Below, one piece after another: positions 7,742-14,546 of a stretch of 14,908 bases of DNA (within the stretch, counting starts at the first letter, position 1; each line of letters begins with the position of its first letter). Below the pieces are notes generated by a model. That model saw only the letters and a program-made list of their open reading frames with translations. It was not told where the DNA came from and made no database searches. Both the position numbers and the translations under genes were made by a program. Source of the DNA: UBA3537 sp964219345 (lineage in GTDB: Bacteria > Bacteroidota > Bacteroidia > Flavobacteriales > Flavobacteriaceae); contig CAXPPN010000014.1 of assembly GCA_964219345.1 (NCBI GenBank), positions 1 to 14,908 of the forward strand, read 5' to 3'.

Positions 7742-10216
7742 TTAAGACCCACACATCAAACAATCATCTCCTTCAGAAGCTTTGGCTTGTTCAATAAGCG
7801 CTTTCATTTCTTCTGCTGACATTGGTTCCACTTCTGCATCTGTTGAGGTTTGTTTAGAAAACTTTTGAGCGGTATTTGCGGCCTTCTGCTGTTGTTTTTC
7901 TAAAACTTGAGGGTCGGTACCAACCTCTGTTTTTGGTGCTTCATTTTTCTTTGTGTCCAAAGTAAATTTAATCGCATCCACTGCACTTTTGGTGCGCAAA
8001 TAATACATCCCTGTTTTTAGTCCACTCTTCCAGGCATAGAAATGCATAGAGGTTAGTTTTGCCATTGTTGCGCCTTCCATAAAGAGATTTAATGATTGTG
8101 ATTGATCAATAAAATAACCTCTTTGACGCGACATGTCAATAATATCTTTCATGCTTAACTCCCAAACGGTTTTGTACAACTCCTTAATCTCTTGTGGAAT
8201 AATATCTATATGTTGAATAGATCCATTGGCGCGCATGATGTCTTGTTTTAAACCTTCATTCCAAAGTCCTAACTCCACTAAGTCTTCCAATAGGTGTTTA
8301 TTTACAACAATAAATTCACCTGATAGGACACGACGCGTATAGATATTTGAAGTGTATGGCTCAAAACATTCATTGTTCCCTAAAATTTGAGAAGTACTCG
8401 CTGTTGGCATTGGCGCAACAAGAAGTGAATTTCTCACTCCGTGTTTTAGAACTTGCTTACGCAGTTTACCCCAATCCCAAAGACCACTGAGTTCTTCATC
8501 TTTTAGACCCCATAGGTTGTACTGAAACTTTCCTTCGCTTATTGGTGAGCCCTTGTAAGTTTTGTACGGCCCATCTACTTTTGCCTCTTCCATTGAAGCC
8601 GTAACTGCTGCAAAATAAATTGTTTCAAAAATATCTTGATTTAATTTTTTGGCCTCGTCACTTGTAAATGGTAAACGTAACTTAATAAAGGTATCCGCCA
8701 AACCTTGAACTCCCAATCCAATAGGGCGATGCCTAAAGTTTGAATTTTCTGCTTCGACAACTGGGTAATAATTACGATCAATGACTTTATTAAGATTGCG
8801 TGTAACACGTTTTGTAATTCTAAATAATTCTTTATGATCAAAATTACCGTCCTTGATAAACATCGGTAAGGCAATTGATGCCAAATTACAAACAGCAACC
8901 TCATCTGGAGATGTGTATTCAATGATTTCTGTACATAAATTTGAAGAACGAATTGTCCCTAAATTTTGCTGATTTGATTTACGGTTTGCAGCATCTTTGT
9001 ACAGCATGTAGGGTGTTCCTGTTTCAATTTGAGATTCTGTAATTTTTTCCCAAAGTTCACGGGCTTTGATGGTTTTTCTACCCTTTCCTTCTTCTTCGTA
9101 CTTAGTGTATAAAGCTTCAAATTCTTCACTATGAGTGTCTGGAAGACCAGGACATTCATTTGGACACATCAAGGTCCAATTGCCATCTTCTTGAACCCGT
9201 TTCATAAATAGGTCTGGAATCCACATAGCATAAAACAAATCGCGAGCACGCATTTCTTCTTTACCGTGGTTTTTCTTTAAATCTAAGAAATCAAAAATAT
9301 CGGCATGCCAGGGTTCTAGGTATACCGCAAAACTTCCTTTTCGTTTTCCTCCACCTTGATCTACATACCGCGCAGTATCGTTGTATACGCGTAGCATTGG
9401 AACAATACCATTGCTTGTCCCATTTGTTCCGGCAATATAACTCCCCGTTGCACGAATATTATGCATTGCTAATCCAATTCCTCCAGCAGACTGTGATATT
9501 TTTGCAGTTTGTTTTAAAGTATCATAAATTCCATCAATACTGTCTTCTTTCATTGTTAGAAGAAAACATGATGACATTTGTGGCTTTGGTGTTCCTGAGT
9601 TGAAAAGTGTTGGTGTTGCATGCGTAAAATACTTTTTAGACATCAAGTTGTAGGTTTCTATCGCAGAATCTAAATCATCCAGATGAATCCCAATGGATAC
9701 GCGCATGAGCATGTGTTGTGGACGTTCGGCTATTTTTCCATTTAGCTTTAATAAATATGAACGTTCCAACGTTTTAAATCCAAAATAGTCATACCCAAAA
9801 TCTCTGTTGTATATGATTGTTGAATCTAATTTTTCCTTGTTTTTCATGATGACGTTGTACACTTCATCCGAAAGTAGTGGTGCATCTTTACCAGTACGCG
9901 GATTGACATAGGTGTACAAATCGTGCATCACCTCACTAAAGGTTTTTTTGGTGCTTTTATGTAAGTTAGAAACTGAAATGCGTGCTGCAAGACGTGCATA
10001 GTCTGGGTGAGCAGTTGTCATTGTTGCTGCAATTTCAGCAGCAAGATTATCGAGCTCGCTGGTGGTAACTCCATCATAGAGTCCATCAATGACCCGCATG
10101 GCAACTTTCAAAGGATCAACAAGTTCATTCAAACCATAGCAAAGTTTTCTAACTCTTGCTGTGATTTTATCAAACATGATTTGTTCTTTTCTGCCGTCTC
10201 TTTTTACTACATACAT
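7742..10216 (-). CDS. nrdA: Ribonucleoside-diphosphate reductase subunit alpha (class Ia)
   Basis: 824 residues from ATG 10216. An in-frame TTG at 10252 would add 12 residues, but it lies in a hairpin and MYVVKRDGRKEQIMF is the usual start. Residues 1-90 are the ATP-cone that senses ATP/dATP. Catalytic residues are all present: Cys217 and Cys443 (VAVCNLASI) as the active-site redox pair, Cys428 with Asn426 and Glu430 in SNLCTEI as the thiyl-radical centre, Tyr738-Tyr739 on the radical path, and the loop PMPTASTSQILGN at 603-615 or so. Positions run within one or two of human RRM1, so this is the eukaryote-like class Ia branch. The tail ends DDCLMCGS, with Cys819/Cys822 passing electrons from thioredoxin or glutaredoxin. 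A Lys/Gln-rich linker of about 60 residues precedes it. It reduces NDPs to dNDPs with NrdB, encoded just upstream. Confidence 0.98.
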   Translation of the reverse strand: MYVVKRDGRKEQIMFDKITARVRKLCYGLNELVDPLKVAMRVIDGLYDGVTTSELDNLAAEIAATMTTAHPDYARLAARISVSNLHKSTKKTFSEVMHDLYTYVNPRTGKDAPLLSDEVYNVIMKNKEKLDSTIIYNRDFGYDYFGFKTLERSYLLKLNGKIAERPQHMLMRVSIGIHLDDLDSAIETYNLMSKKYFTHATPTLFNSGTPKPQMSSCFLLTMKEDSIDGIYDTLKQTAKISQSAGGIGLAMHNIRATGSYIAGTNGTSNGIVPMLRVYNDTARYVDQGGGKRKGSFAVYLEPWHADIFDFLDLKKNHGKEEMRARDLFYAMWIPDLFMKRVQEDGNWTLMCPNECPGLPDTHSEEFEALYTKYEEEGKGRKTIKARELWEKITESQIETGTPYMLYKDAANRKSNQQNLGTIRSSNLCTEIIEYTSPDEVAVCNLASIALPMFIKDGNFDHKELFRITKRVTRNLNKVIDRNYYPVVEAENSNFRHRPIGLGVQGLADTFIKLRLPFTSDEAKKLNQDIFETIYFAAVTASMEEAKVDGPYKTYKGSPISEGKFQYNLWGLKDEELSGLWDWGKLRKQVLKHGVRNSLLVAPMPTASTSQILGNNECFEPYTSNIYTRRVLSGEFIVVNKHLLEDLVELGLWNEGLKQDIMRANGSIQHIDIIPQEIKELYKTVWELSMKDIIDMSRQRGYFIDQSQSLNLFMEGATMAKLTSMHFYAWKSGLKTGMYYLRTKSAVDAIKFTLDTKKNEAPKTEVGTDPQVLEKQQQKAANTAQKFSKQTSTDAEVEPMSAEEMKALIEQAKASEGDDCLMCGS

Positions 10217-10235
10217 ACTATTTTCAATTTTTTGG

Positions 10236-10256
10236 CTTTTTGGGCTTTCCAAAAAG
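10236..10256 (-). promoter_or_regulatory. nrdA leader hairpin
   Basis: On the transcribed strand CTTTTTGG (10256-10249), loop AAAGC and CCAAAAAG (10243-10236) form an 8-bp perfect stem ending 19 bases before the nrdA ATG at 10216. It contains the alternative TTG codon at 10252. It could affect translation or mRNA stability in the nrdB-nrdA transcript. No protein or ligand-binding motif is recognised. Confidence 0.4.
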
Positions 10257-10325
10257 GCGGTTAGTTGGTTGTTCTATCGCATTCGTGGTTGGACAAATGC
10301 TCAGTTATTTATTTAAAAAATAGAC

Positions 10326-10342
10326 AAAGTAGTCTCTACTTT
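10326..10342 (-). terminator. Weak hairpin between nrdB and nrdA (possible attenuator)
   Basis: On the minus strand AAAGTAG, loop AGA, CTACTTT make a 7-bp perfect stem, followed after five bases by a run of T. It lies about 47 bp after the nrdB stop in the 173-bp gap before nrdA. The stem is short and A-T rich, so it may only reduce read-through or mark an RNA-processing point and not stop transcription. Confidence 0.35.
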
Positions 10343-10389
10343 ATCGTTGTTTATAAAATGGTGTTCGTTTCGATGTTTAAAACAGACTT

Positions 10390-11370
10390 CTAAAAATCTG
10401 TATCGAAGCTATATTTGTTGGTATCCTCTTCTTCTTTGTTGAGGACTCCTGCTTTTTGATATTCTGATACACGTTTTTCAAAGAAATTTGTTTTTCCTTG
10501 AAGTGAAATCATGTCCATAAAATCAAATGGATTCGAGGTGTTATATTCTTTTTCACAGTTCAACTCTACTAAAAGTCGATCTGTTACAAACTCTAGGTAT
10601 TGTGCCATTAATTTTGAGTTCATCCCTATCAAACTTGCCGGTAATGATTCTGTTATAAACTCACGCTCAATATTTAGGGCGTCTACAATAATTTCTCTTA
10701 TACGCTCTTTTGGAACTTTATTAATCAAGTGTTTATTGTGAAGATGAACTGCAAAATCTGCATGTACGCCTTCGTCCCTTGAGATTAATTCATTAGAAAA
10801 TGTAAGCCCTGGCATAAGACCACGTTTTTTTAACCAAAATATGGAACAAAAAGCCCCTGAGAAAAAGATGCCTTCAACAGCTGCAAATGCAATAAGACGC
10901 TCTGCAAAACTTGGAGATTCTATCCATTTGAGTGCCCAATCCGCTTTTTTCTTGATCGCTGGAAAGTTTTCAATGGCATTGAAAAGTTTGTCTTTTTCTG
11001 CTTCATCTTTTACATAAGTGTCAATCAAGAGTGAGTATGTTTCACTATGAATGTTCTCCATCATGATTTGAAATCCATAAAAGAATTTTGCTTCGCTATA
11101 CTGAACTTCATTAACAAAGTTTTCAGCTAAATTTTCATTTACAATACCATCACTCGCCGCAAAAAAGGCCAAAATATGCTTGATGAAATAACGTTCATCG
11201 TCTGAAAGTTTTTCATTCCAGTCTGTTAAATCTTGATGAAGATCAATCTCTTCTGCAGTCCAAAAACTTGCTTCCGATTTTTTGTACCATTCCCATATAT
11301 CGTGATGTTGAATTGGAAAAATAACAAATCGGTCTTTGTTTTCTTTAAGAATTGGTTCTACTTGTGGCAT
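10390..11370 (-). CDS. nrdB: Ribonucleoside-diphosphate reductase subunit beta (class Ia)
   Basis: 326 residues, the normal length for R2. All radical-cofactor residues are visible: metal ligands Asp74 (AASDGIVNEN), Glu105 and His108 (MMENIHSETY), Glu166 (AAVEGIFFSGAF), and Glu200 and His203 (SRDEGVHADF), with the radical Tyr112 four residues after His108. Spacings match mouse R2 apart from a two-residue shorter stretch before Glu166. So this is an ordinary tyrosyl-radical, dimetal class Ia subunit, not a Tyr-less class Ic form. The C-terminus NKYSFDTDF is the tail that docks on NrdA and resembles the eukaryotic tail. The gene precedes nrdA on the same strand with 173 bp between. They are probably cotranscribed, though the order is the reverse of E. 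coli nrdAB. Confidence 0.98.
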   Translation of the reverse strand: MPQVEPILKENKDRFVIFPIQHHDIWEWYKKSEASFWTAEEIDLHQDLTDWNEKLSDDERYFIKHILAFFAASDGIVNENLAENFVNEVQYSEAKFFYGFQIMMENIHSETYSLLIDTYVKDEAEKDKLFNAIENFPAIKKKADWALKWIESPSFAERLIAFAAVEGIFFSGAFCSIFWLKKRGLMPGLTFSNELISRDEGVHADFAVHLHNKHLINKVPKERIREIIVDALNIEREFITESLPASLIGMNSKLMAQYLEFVTDRLLVELNCEKEYNTSNPFDFMDMISLQGKTNFFEKRVSEYQKAGVLNKEEEDTNKYSFDTDF

Positions 11371-11659
11371 ATTATGAATGGTTTTTTTGTTTTATAAATT
11401 GGTTTTATAGCACCTAACAAAGATTTAAAATTGTTGGTTTAAATAAAAGTCATTTTTATAAACATTGTCCTTAAGTTTTTAACAACGAGTAGGTTTTTTC
11501 TTACAGAATGAAAAATCAATGTTTATATCAACAAGCTGATTATCAGACACTTATGTTTGATTTCTCTCGTAAAGAAATTAAGCAGTTAAAAAAGAAAAAG
11601 AATTTGTGTTTTAAAGATTTTTTTGAAAGTAAATTATTTTTCACTTTGCCAGACAGTTA
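11371..11659. other. Intergenic region upstream of nrdB
   Basis: 289 bp, AT-rich. On the minus strand AATCTTTG (11425-11418) is a one-mismatch -7 box about 48 bp before the nrdB ATG, with no convincing -33 element. The dyad AACAA-N10-TTGTT (11416-11435) overlaps it and could be an operator, but it does not match the NrdR box in length or sequence. On the plus strand TTG-N22-TAGGTTTT (11465-11497) precedes an ATG at 11508, discussed under findings. I see no strong terminator for the DUF3109 gene here. Confidence 0.4.
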
Positions 11660-12229
11660 TTACGAATATTTTTCAGCAGCAATTTTTTCAAGTTCTTCAT
11701 ACCACTGTGGGCCAAACTTTCGAATTAGTGCTTCTTTAACAAATTTATATATAGGAATTTGGAGTTCTTTACCCAAACTACATGCATCATCGCAAATATG
11801 CCATTTGTGGTAATTTACTGCAGAAAATTCGCTGTAATCTTTAACTCTTACTGGATATAAATGGCAAGACACTGGTTTTTTCCAATCAATATCACCTTGA
11901 TTATAAGCCTCTTCAATGCCACAAAGTGCTGTTTGATGTTCATCAAAAATCACATAAGCACAGTCTGCACCATCAATCAATGGTGTTTCAAATTCTCCAT
12001 CTTCAGTAGTTACAAAAACGCCTTGATTCTCTATGGCTTCTATGCCTTCTGGGCGGAGATAAGATTTTAGTTTTGGATAAATGGATTGAAGTTGTTGTGT
12101 TTCTTCTTTATCCAAAGGTGCTCCTGCGTCTCCATCAACACAACATGCACCTTTACATGCCGAAAGATTGCATGCAAAATCATTGCTTAAAATGTTCTCT
12201 GAAACAATTGTTTTACCGAGCTGAAACAT
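11660..12229 (-). CDS. DUF3109-family cysteine-rich protein
   Basis: 189 residues, usual length for this family in Bacteroidota. The start MFQLGKTIVSENILSNDF leads into CNLSACKGACCVDGDAGAPL, a C-x4-C-x3-CC cluster (Cys20, 25, 29, 30). Further Cys occur in GADCAYV, TALCGIEE, PVSCHLYPVRV and HICDDACSLG, giving nine in all. The spacing resembles the YkgJ-type zinc or iron-sulfur binding proteins, so a metal-binding cytoplasmic protein is likely; no catalytic activity is established. It is upstream of nrdB on the same strand across 289 bp, and divergent from the MarC gene. Whether it is cotranscribed with nrdB is unclear. Family call strong; biological role unknown. Confidence 0.88.
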   Translation of the reverse strand: MFQLGKTIVSENILSNDFACNLSACKGACCVDGDAGAPLDKEETQQLQSIYPKLKSYLRPEGIEAIENQGVFVTTEDGEFETPLIDGADCAYVIFDEHQTALCGIEEAYNQGDIDWKKPVSCHLYPVRVKDYSEFSAVNYHKWHICDDACSLGKELQIPIYKFVKEALIRKFGPQWYEELEKIAAEKYS

Positions 12230-12307
12230 GCTGCGAAGATAAAAATTATAACATAAATTATTCGTTAAATTATGCTGTGGTTTTTCATACGATTAAAAAA
12301 AAATCCT

Positions 12308-12315
12308 GACCTTTG
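12308..12315 (+). promoter_or_regulatory. Candidate -7 element for the MarC gene
   Basis: GACCTTTG differs from the Bacteroidota consensus TAnnTTTG at one base and lies 19 bp before the ATG at 12335, the right distance for a short leader. No TTG element is seen about 20 bp upstream. Confidence 0.35.
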
Positions 12316-12334
12316 CAGCTGTAAAACCTTACTT

Positions 12335-12913
12335 ATGAATTTTAATATAAAAGAAATTTTTACAGCCTTTATGGTTCTTTTTGCAGTTATTGATATTGTT
12401 GGTAATATCCCCATTATCATAGACCTAAGAAAAAAAGCAGGTCATATTCAAAGCGAAAAAGCCTCTATTATTGCAGGAGTGATTTTGGTTATTTTCTTAT
12501 TTATTGGAGAAAGTATTTTAAAATTGGTGGGGATTGATGTTCATTCTTTTGCTGTTGCAGGGGCTTTTATTTTATTTTTTATTGCCCTCGAGATGATTTT
12601 AGGAATTACACTCTACAAACAGGACGAAGACACAAAACTGAATGCAACAGTTTTCCCTTTGGCCTTTCCTTTAATCGCTGGACCTGGAAGTTTGACTACT
12701 CTATTATCTTTACGCTCAGAGTTTTATATAGAAAATATAATTTTAGCAGTCATTATCAATGTTATTTTGATTTATACTGTTTTAAAAACTTCAGCTAAAA
12801 TTGAACGATTTATTGGACAAAATGGCATCAATATTACACGTAAAATATTTGGTGTAATTTTACTTGCTATTGCTGTAAAACTATTTACTTCTAATATTAA
12901 ATTCTTACTTTAA
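12335..12913 (+). CDS. MarC-family integral membrane protein
   Basis: 192 residues from ATG 12335 (MNFNIKEIFTAFMVLFAVID). An upstream in-frame ATG at 12272 would add 21 residues and lies before the candidate -7 box, so it is not used here. The protein has about six hydrophobic helices, and family landmarks include AVIDIVGNIPIII near the start and FPLAFPLIAGPGSLTTLLSL in the middle, the best conserved MarC block. It acts in the inner membrane. The family was once linked to multiple antibiotic resistance, but that link has not held up and its transport substrate is unknown. It is divergent from the DUF3109 gene (105 bp apart) and overlaps the mscS-like gene by 4 bp tail to tail. Confidence 0.9.
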   Translation: MNFNIKEIFTAFMVLFAVIDIVGNIPIIIDLRKKAGHIQSEKASIIAGVILVIFLFIGESILKLVGIDVHSFAVAGAFILFFIALEMILGITLYKQDEDTKLNATVFPLAFPLIAGPGSLTTLLSLRSEFYIENIILAVIINVILIYTVLKTSAKIERFIGQNGINITRKIFGVILLAIAVKLFTSNIKFLL

Positions 12914-13716
12914 GCCCTTTTTTGTATTTCAACAGAATGTGGATATGGAATTTCGATTCCTGCTTTGTCTAGTGCTAATTTGCAATTTTCCGTAATACCA
13001 AAATATACGTCCCAATAGTGCTCTACTTTACACCATGGGCGAACAGCAAAGTTAACAGAACTATCTGCAAGCGCTTCAACATCAACCGAAGGTTGTGGCT
13101 CTTCTAAAACTTTGTTATGATGTTTTAAAACATCCAGTAACACCTTTTTGGTTTGCTTAATATCTTCATCATAACCCACACCAATAGTGAGGTCTACACG
13201 AAGTTTACCCTCTGCAGAATAATTAATAATATTACTATTTGCTAATGTGCCATTTGGGATAATAACACGCTTATTATCAGGGGTTACAATTTGTGTAGTA
13301 AAAATATTGATATGCTTTACAATACCTAATTCGTCATGAGCATCAACAAGATCTCCAATTTTAAATGGCTTAAAAACTATAATTAAAACGCCTCCTGCAA
13401 GATTAGATAATGCGCCTTGTAGAGCCAATCCAACACCAAGCCCAGCTGCTGCTAGAGTTGCAGCAATGGCAGTCGTGTCTATTCCAAGTTTTGAAATGAC
13501 CGCTACAAGCAGTAATAGTTTTAAGCCAACAGAAACAATATTGATAAGAAAATTTTGAAGCGTTATGTCAACTTTTCTAGAAGACATAATCTTTTTGGTA
13601 AACTTGACTAATTTTTTGATTAGAAACAATCCAATGATTAATAAACCTAAGGCGTAAAGAACGTTTGGCCCGTATTCAAATAAAATTGTTTTTGCGTTTT
13701 CTAGGTATTTTTCCAT
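12910..13716 (-). CDS. Small-conductance mechanosensitive channel, MscS family
   Basis: 268 residues, the simple MscS architecture (E. coli MscS is 286). Three membrane helices lie at about 17-39, 57-79 and 83-115. TM3 is the pore helix, with the Gly/Ala packing pattern AAAGLGVGLALQGALSNLAGG at 89-109. The beta domain follows (FKPFKIGDLVDAHDELGIV, TPDNKRVIIPNGTLANSNI), then the cytoplasmic alpha/beta cage ending in IPYPHSVEIQKRA. It opens on membrane tension to release solutes during osmotic downshock. The start MEKYLENAKTILFEYG is supported by a good upstream promoter candidate. The gene is divergent from rsmI (153 bp), and its stop overlaps that of the MarC gene. No family-atypical extra domains are seen. 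Confidence 0.95.
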   Translation of the reverse strand: MEKYLENAKTILFEYGPNVLYALGLLIIGLFLIKKLVKFTKKIMSSRKVDITLQNFLINIVSVGLKLLLLVAVISKLGIDTTAIAATLAAAGLGVGLALQGALSNLAGGVLIIVFKPFKIGDLVDAHDELGIVKHINIFTTQIVTPDNKRVIIPNGTLANSNIINYSAEGKLRVDLTIGVGYDEDIKQTKKVLLDVLKHHNKVLEEPQPSVDVEALADSSVNFAVRPWCKVEHYWDVYFGITENCKLALDKAGIEIPYPHSVEIQKRA

Positions 13717-13754
13717 AGTTAGTAAATTTGGGTTGGGCTAATTTTTGGATCATG

Positions 13755-13786
13755 TAAACTTAAAAACAATTTATATAATCCACAAA
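13755..13786 (-). promoter_or_regulatory. Candidate promoter of the mscS-like gene
   Basis: On the minus strand TTTG (13786-13783), a 20-bp spacer and TAAGTTTA (13762-13755) fit TTTG-N19/20-TAnnTTTG with one mismatch in the last base. A start of transcription near 13748 would give a leader of about 30 bases before the ATG at 13716. This is one of the two best two-part promoter matches in the window. Confidence 0.5.
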
Positions 13787-13844
13787 TTATATTTTATTAA
13801 AGGTCACAGTAATATTTTTTATACAAAAAGAAACAAAACAATTG

Positions 13845-13852
13845 TACCTTTG
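13845..13852 (+). promoter_or_regulatory. Candidate -7 element of rsmI
   Basis: TACCTTTG is an exact match to TAnnTTTG, 17 bp before the rsmI ATG, predicting a very short leader. A TTG -33 element at 19-20 bp is missing; a T-run at 13815-13820 is the closest candidate. Confidence 0.5.
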
Positions 13853-13869
13853 AAGATAAACTTAAGTCT

Positions 13870-14535
13870 ATGAAATTATTTATTGTACCAACACCCATTG
13901 GGAATCTCGAAGATATTACGCTTCGCGCAATTTCTACGCTTAAGAATGTTGATTTGATTTTAGCTGAAGACACAAGAACCTCTGGAAAGCTCCTCAAACA
14001 TTTTGAAATTTCTACCCCCATGCAGTCCCACCACATGCATAATGAACATAAAACTCTTGAGGGAATTTTAAAAAAACTCAAAAATGGAACACAAATCGCT
14101 TTGATTAGTGATGCAGGGACACCAGCCATTTCAGACCCTGGGTTTTTATTGACAAGAGCTTGTATAGAAGAACAAATTCCTGTAGAATGCTTACCAGGGG
14201 CAACTGCTTTTGTTCCAGCACTTGTAAATTCTGGTTTGCCAAATGATCGTTTTATTTTTGAAGGGTTTTTACCCATAAAAAAAGGCCGACAAACACGCCT
14301 AAAATTATTGGCTCAGGAACAAAGAACAATAGTCCTTTATGAGAGCCCTCACAAATTATTAAAAACTCTAGGTCAAATTTGTGAATTTTTTGGAGATGAA
14401 AGACAGCTTTCTGTTTCAAGAGAACTTACCAAATTGTTTGAAGAAACTAAGCGTGGCACTGCAAAAGACGTATTGGATTATTATACCACTAACCCTGCAA
14501 AAGGAGAAATTGTGATTGTAATTTCTGGACGTTAG
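13870..14535 (+). CDS. rsmI: 16S rRNA (cytidine-1402 2'-O)-methyltransferase
   Basis: 221 residues. The conserved motifs of the tetrapyrrole-methylase-fold enzyme RsmI appear in order: VPTPIGNLEDITLRAI at 6-21, LAEDTRTSGKLLKH at 31-44, LISDAGTPAISDPGF near 78-92, then LPGATAFVPALVNSGLP, DRFIFEGFLP and VLYESPHKL. It transfers a methyl group from SAM to the 2'-hydroxyl of C1402 in the ribosomal decoding centre; with RsmH this gives m4Cm1402. It is shorter than the E. coli enzyme (286 residues) and stops after GEIVIVISGR, so the extra C-terminal domain is missing, as is usual in flavobacteria. The gene stands alone, divergent from mscS, with only 11 bp to the convergent AhpD-like gene. Confidence 0.96.
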   Translation: MKLFIVPTPIGNLEDITLRAISTLKNVDLILAEDTRTSGKLLKHFEISTPMQSHHMHNEHKTLEGILKKLKNGTQIALISDAGTPAISDPGFLLTRACIEEQIPVECLPGATAFVPALVNSGLPNDRFIFEGFLPIKKGRQTRLKLLAQEQRTIVLYESPHKLLKTLGQICEFFGDERQLSVSRELTKLFEETKRGTAKDVLDYYTTNPAKGEIVIVISGR

Positions 14536-14546
14536 TTAGAAGTTTG

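Noticed and set aside
10217..10252. TTG start for NrdA adding 12 residues
   Set aside because: It lies within a leader hairpin, and the ATG at 10216 gives the conserved family N-terminus MYVVKRDG.
11416..11435. NrdR box upstream of nrdB
   Set aside because: The dyad AACAA-N10-TTGTT is too long and lacks the conserved core of known NrdR boxes. Only an unassigned dyad is supported.
12234..12241. TATCTTCG as the -7 box of the DUF3109 gene (minus strand)
   Set aside because: It ends only four bases before the start codon, so transcription would begin at or inside the ATG, and the third T of TTTG is missing.
12272..12334. Upstream ATG giving a 213-residue MarC protein
   Set aside because: The added 21 residues are not MarC-like and the ATG precedes the candidate -7 box. 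ATG 12335 starts the conserved domain.
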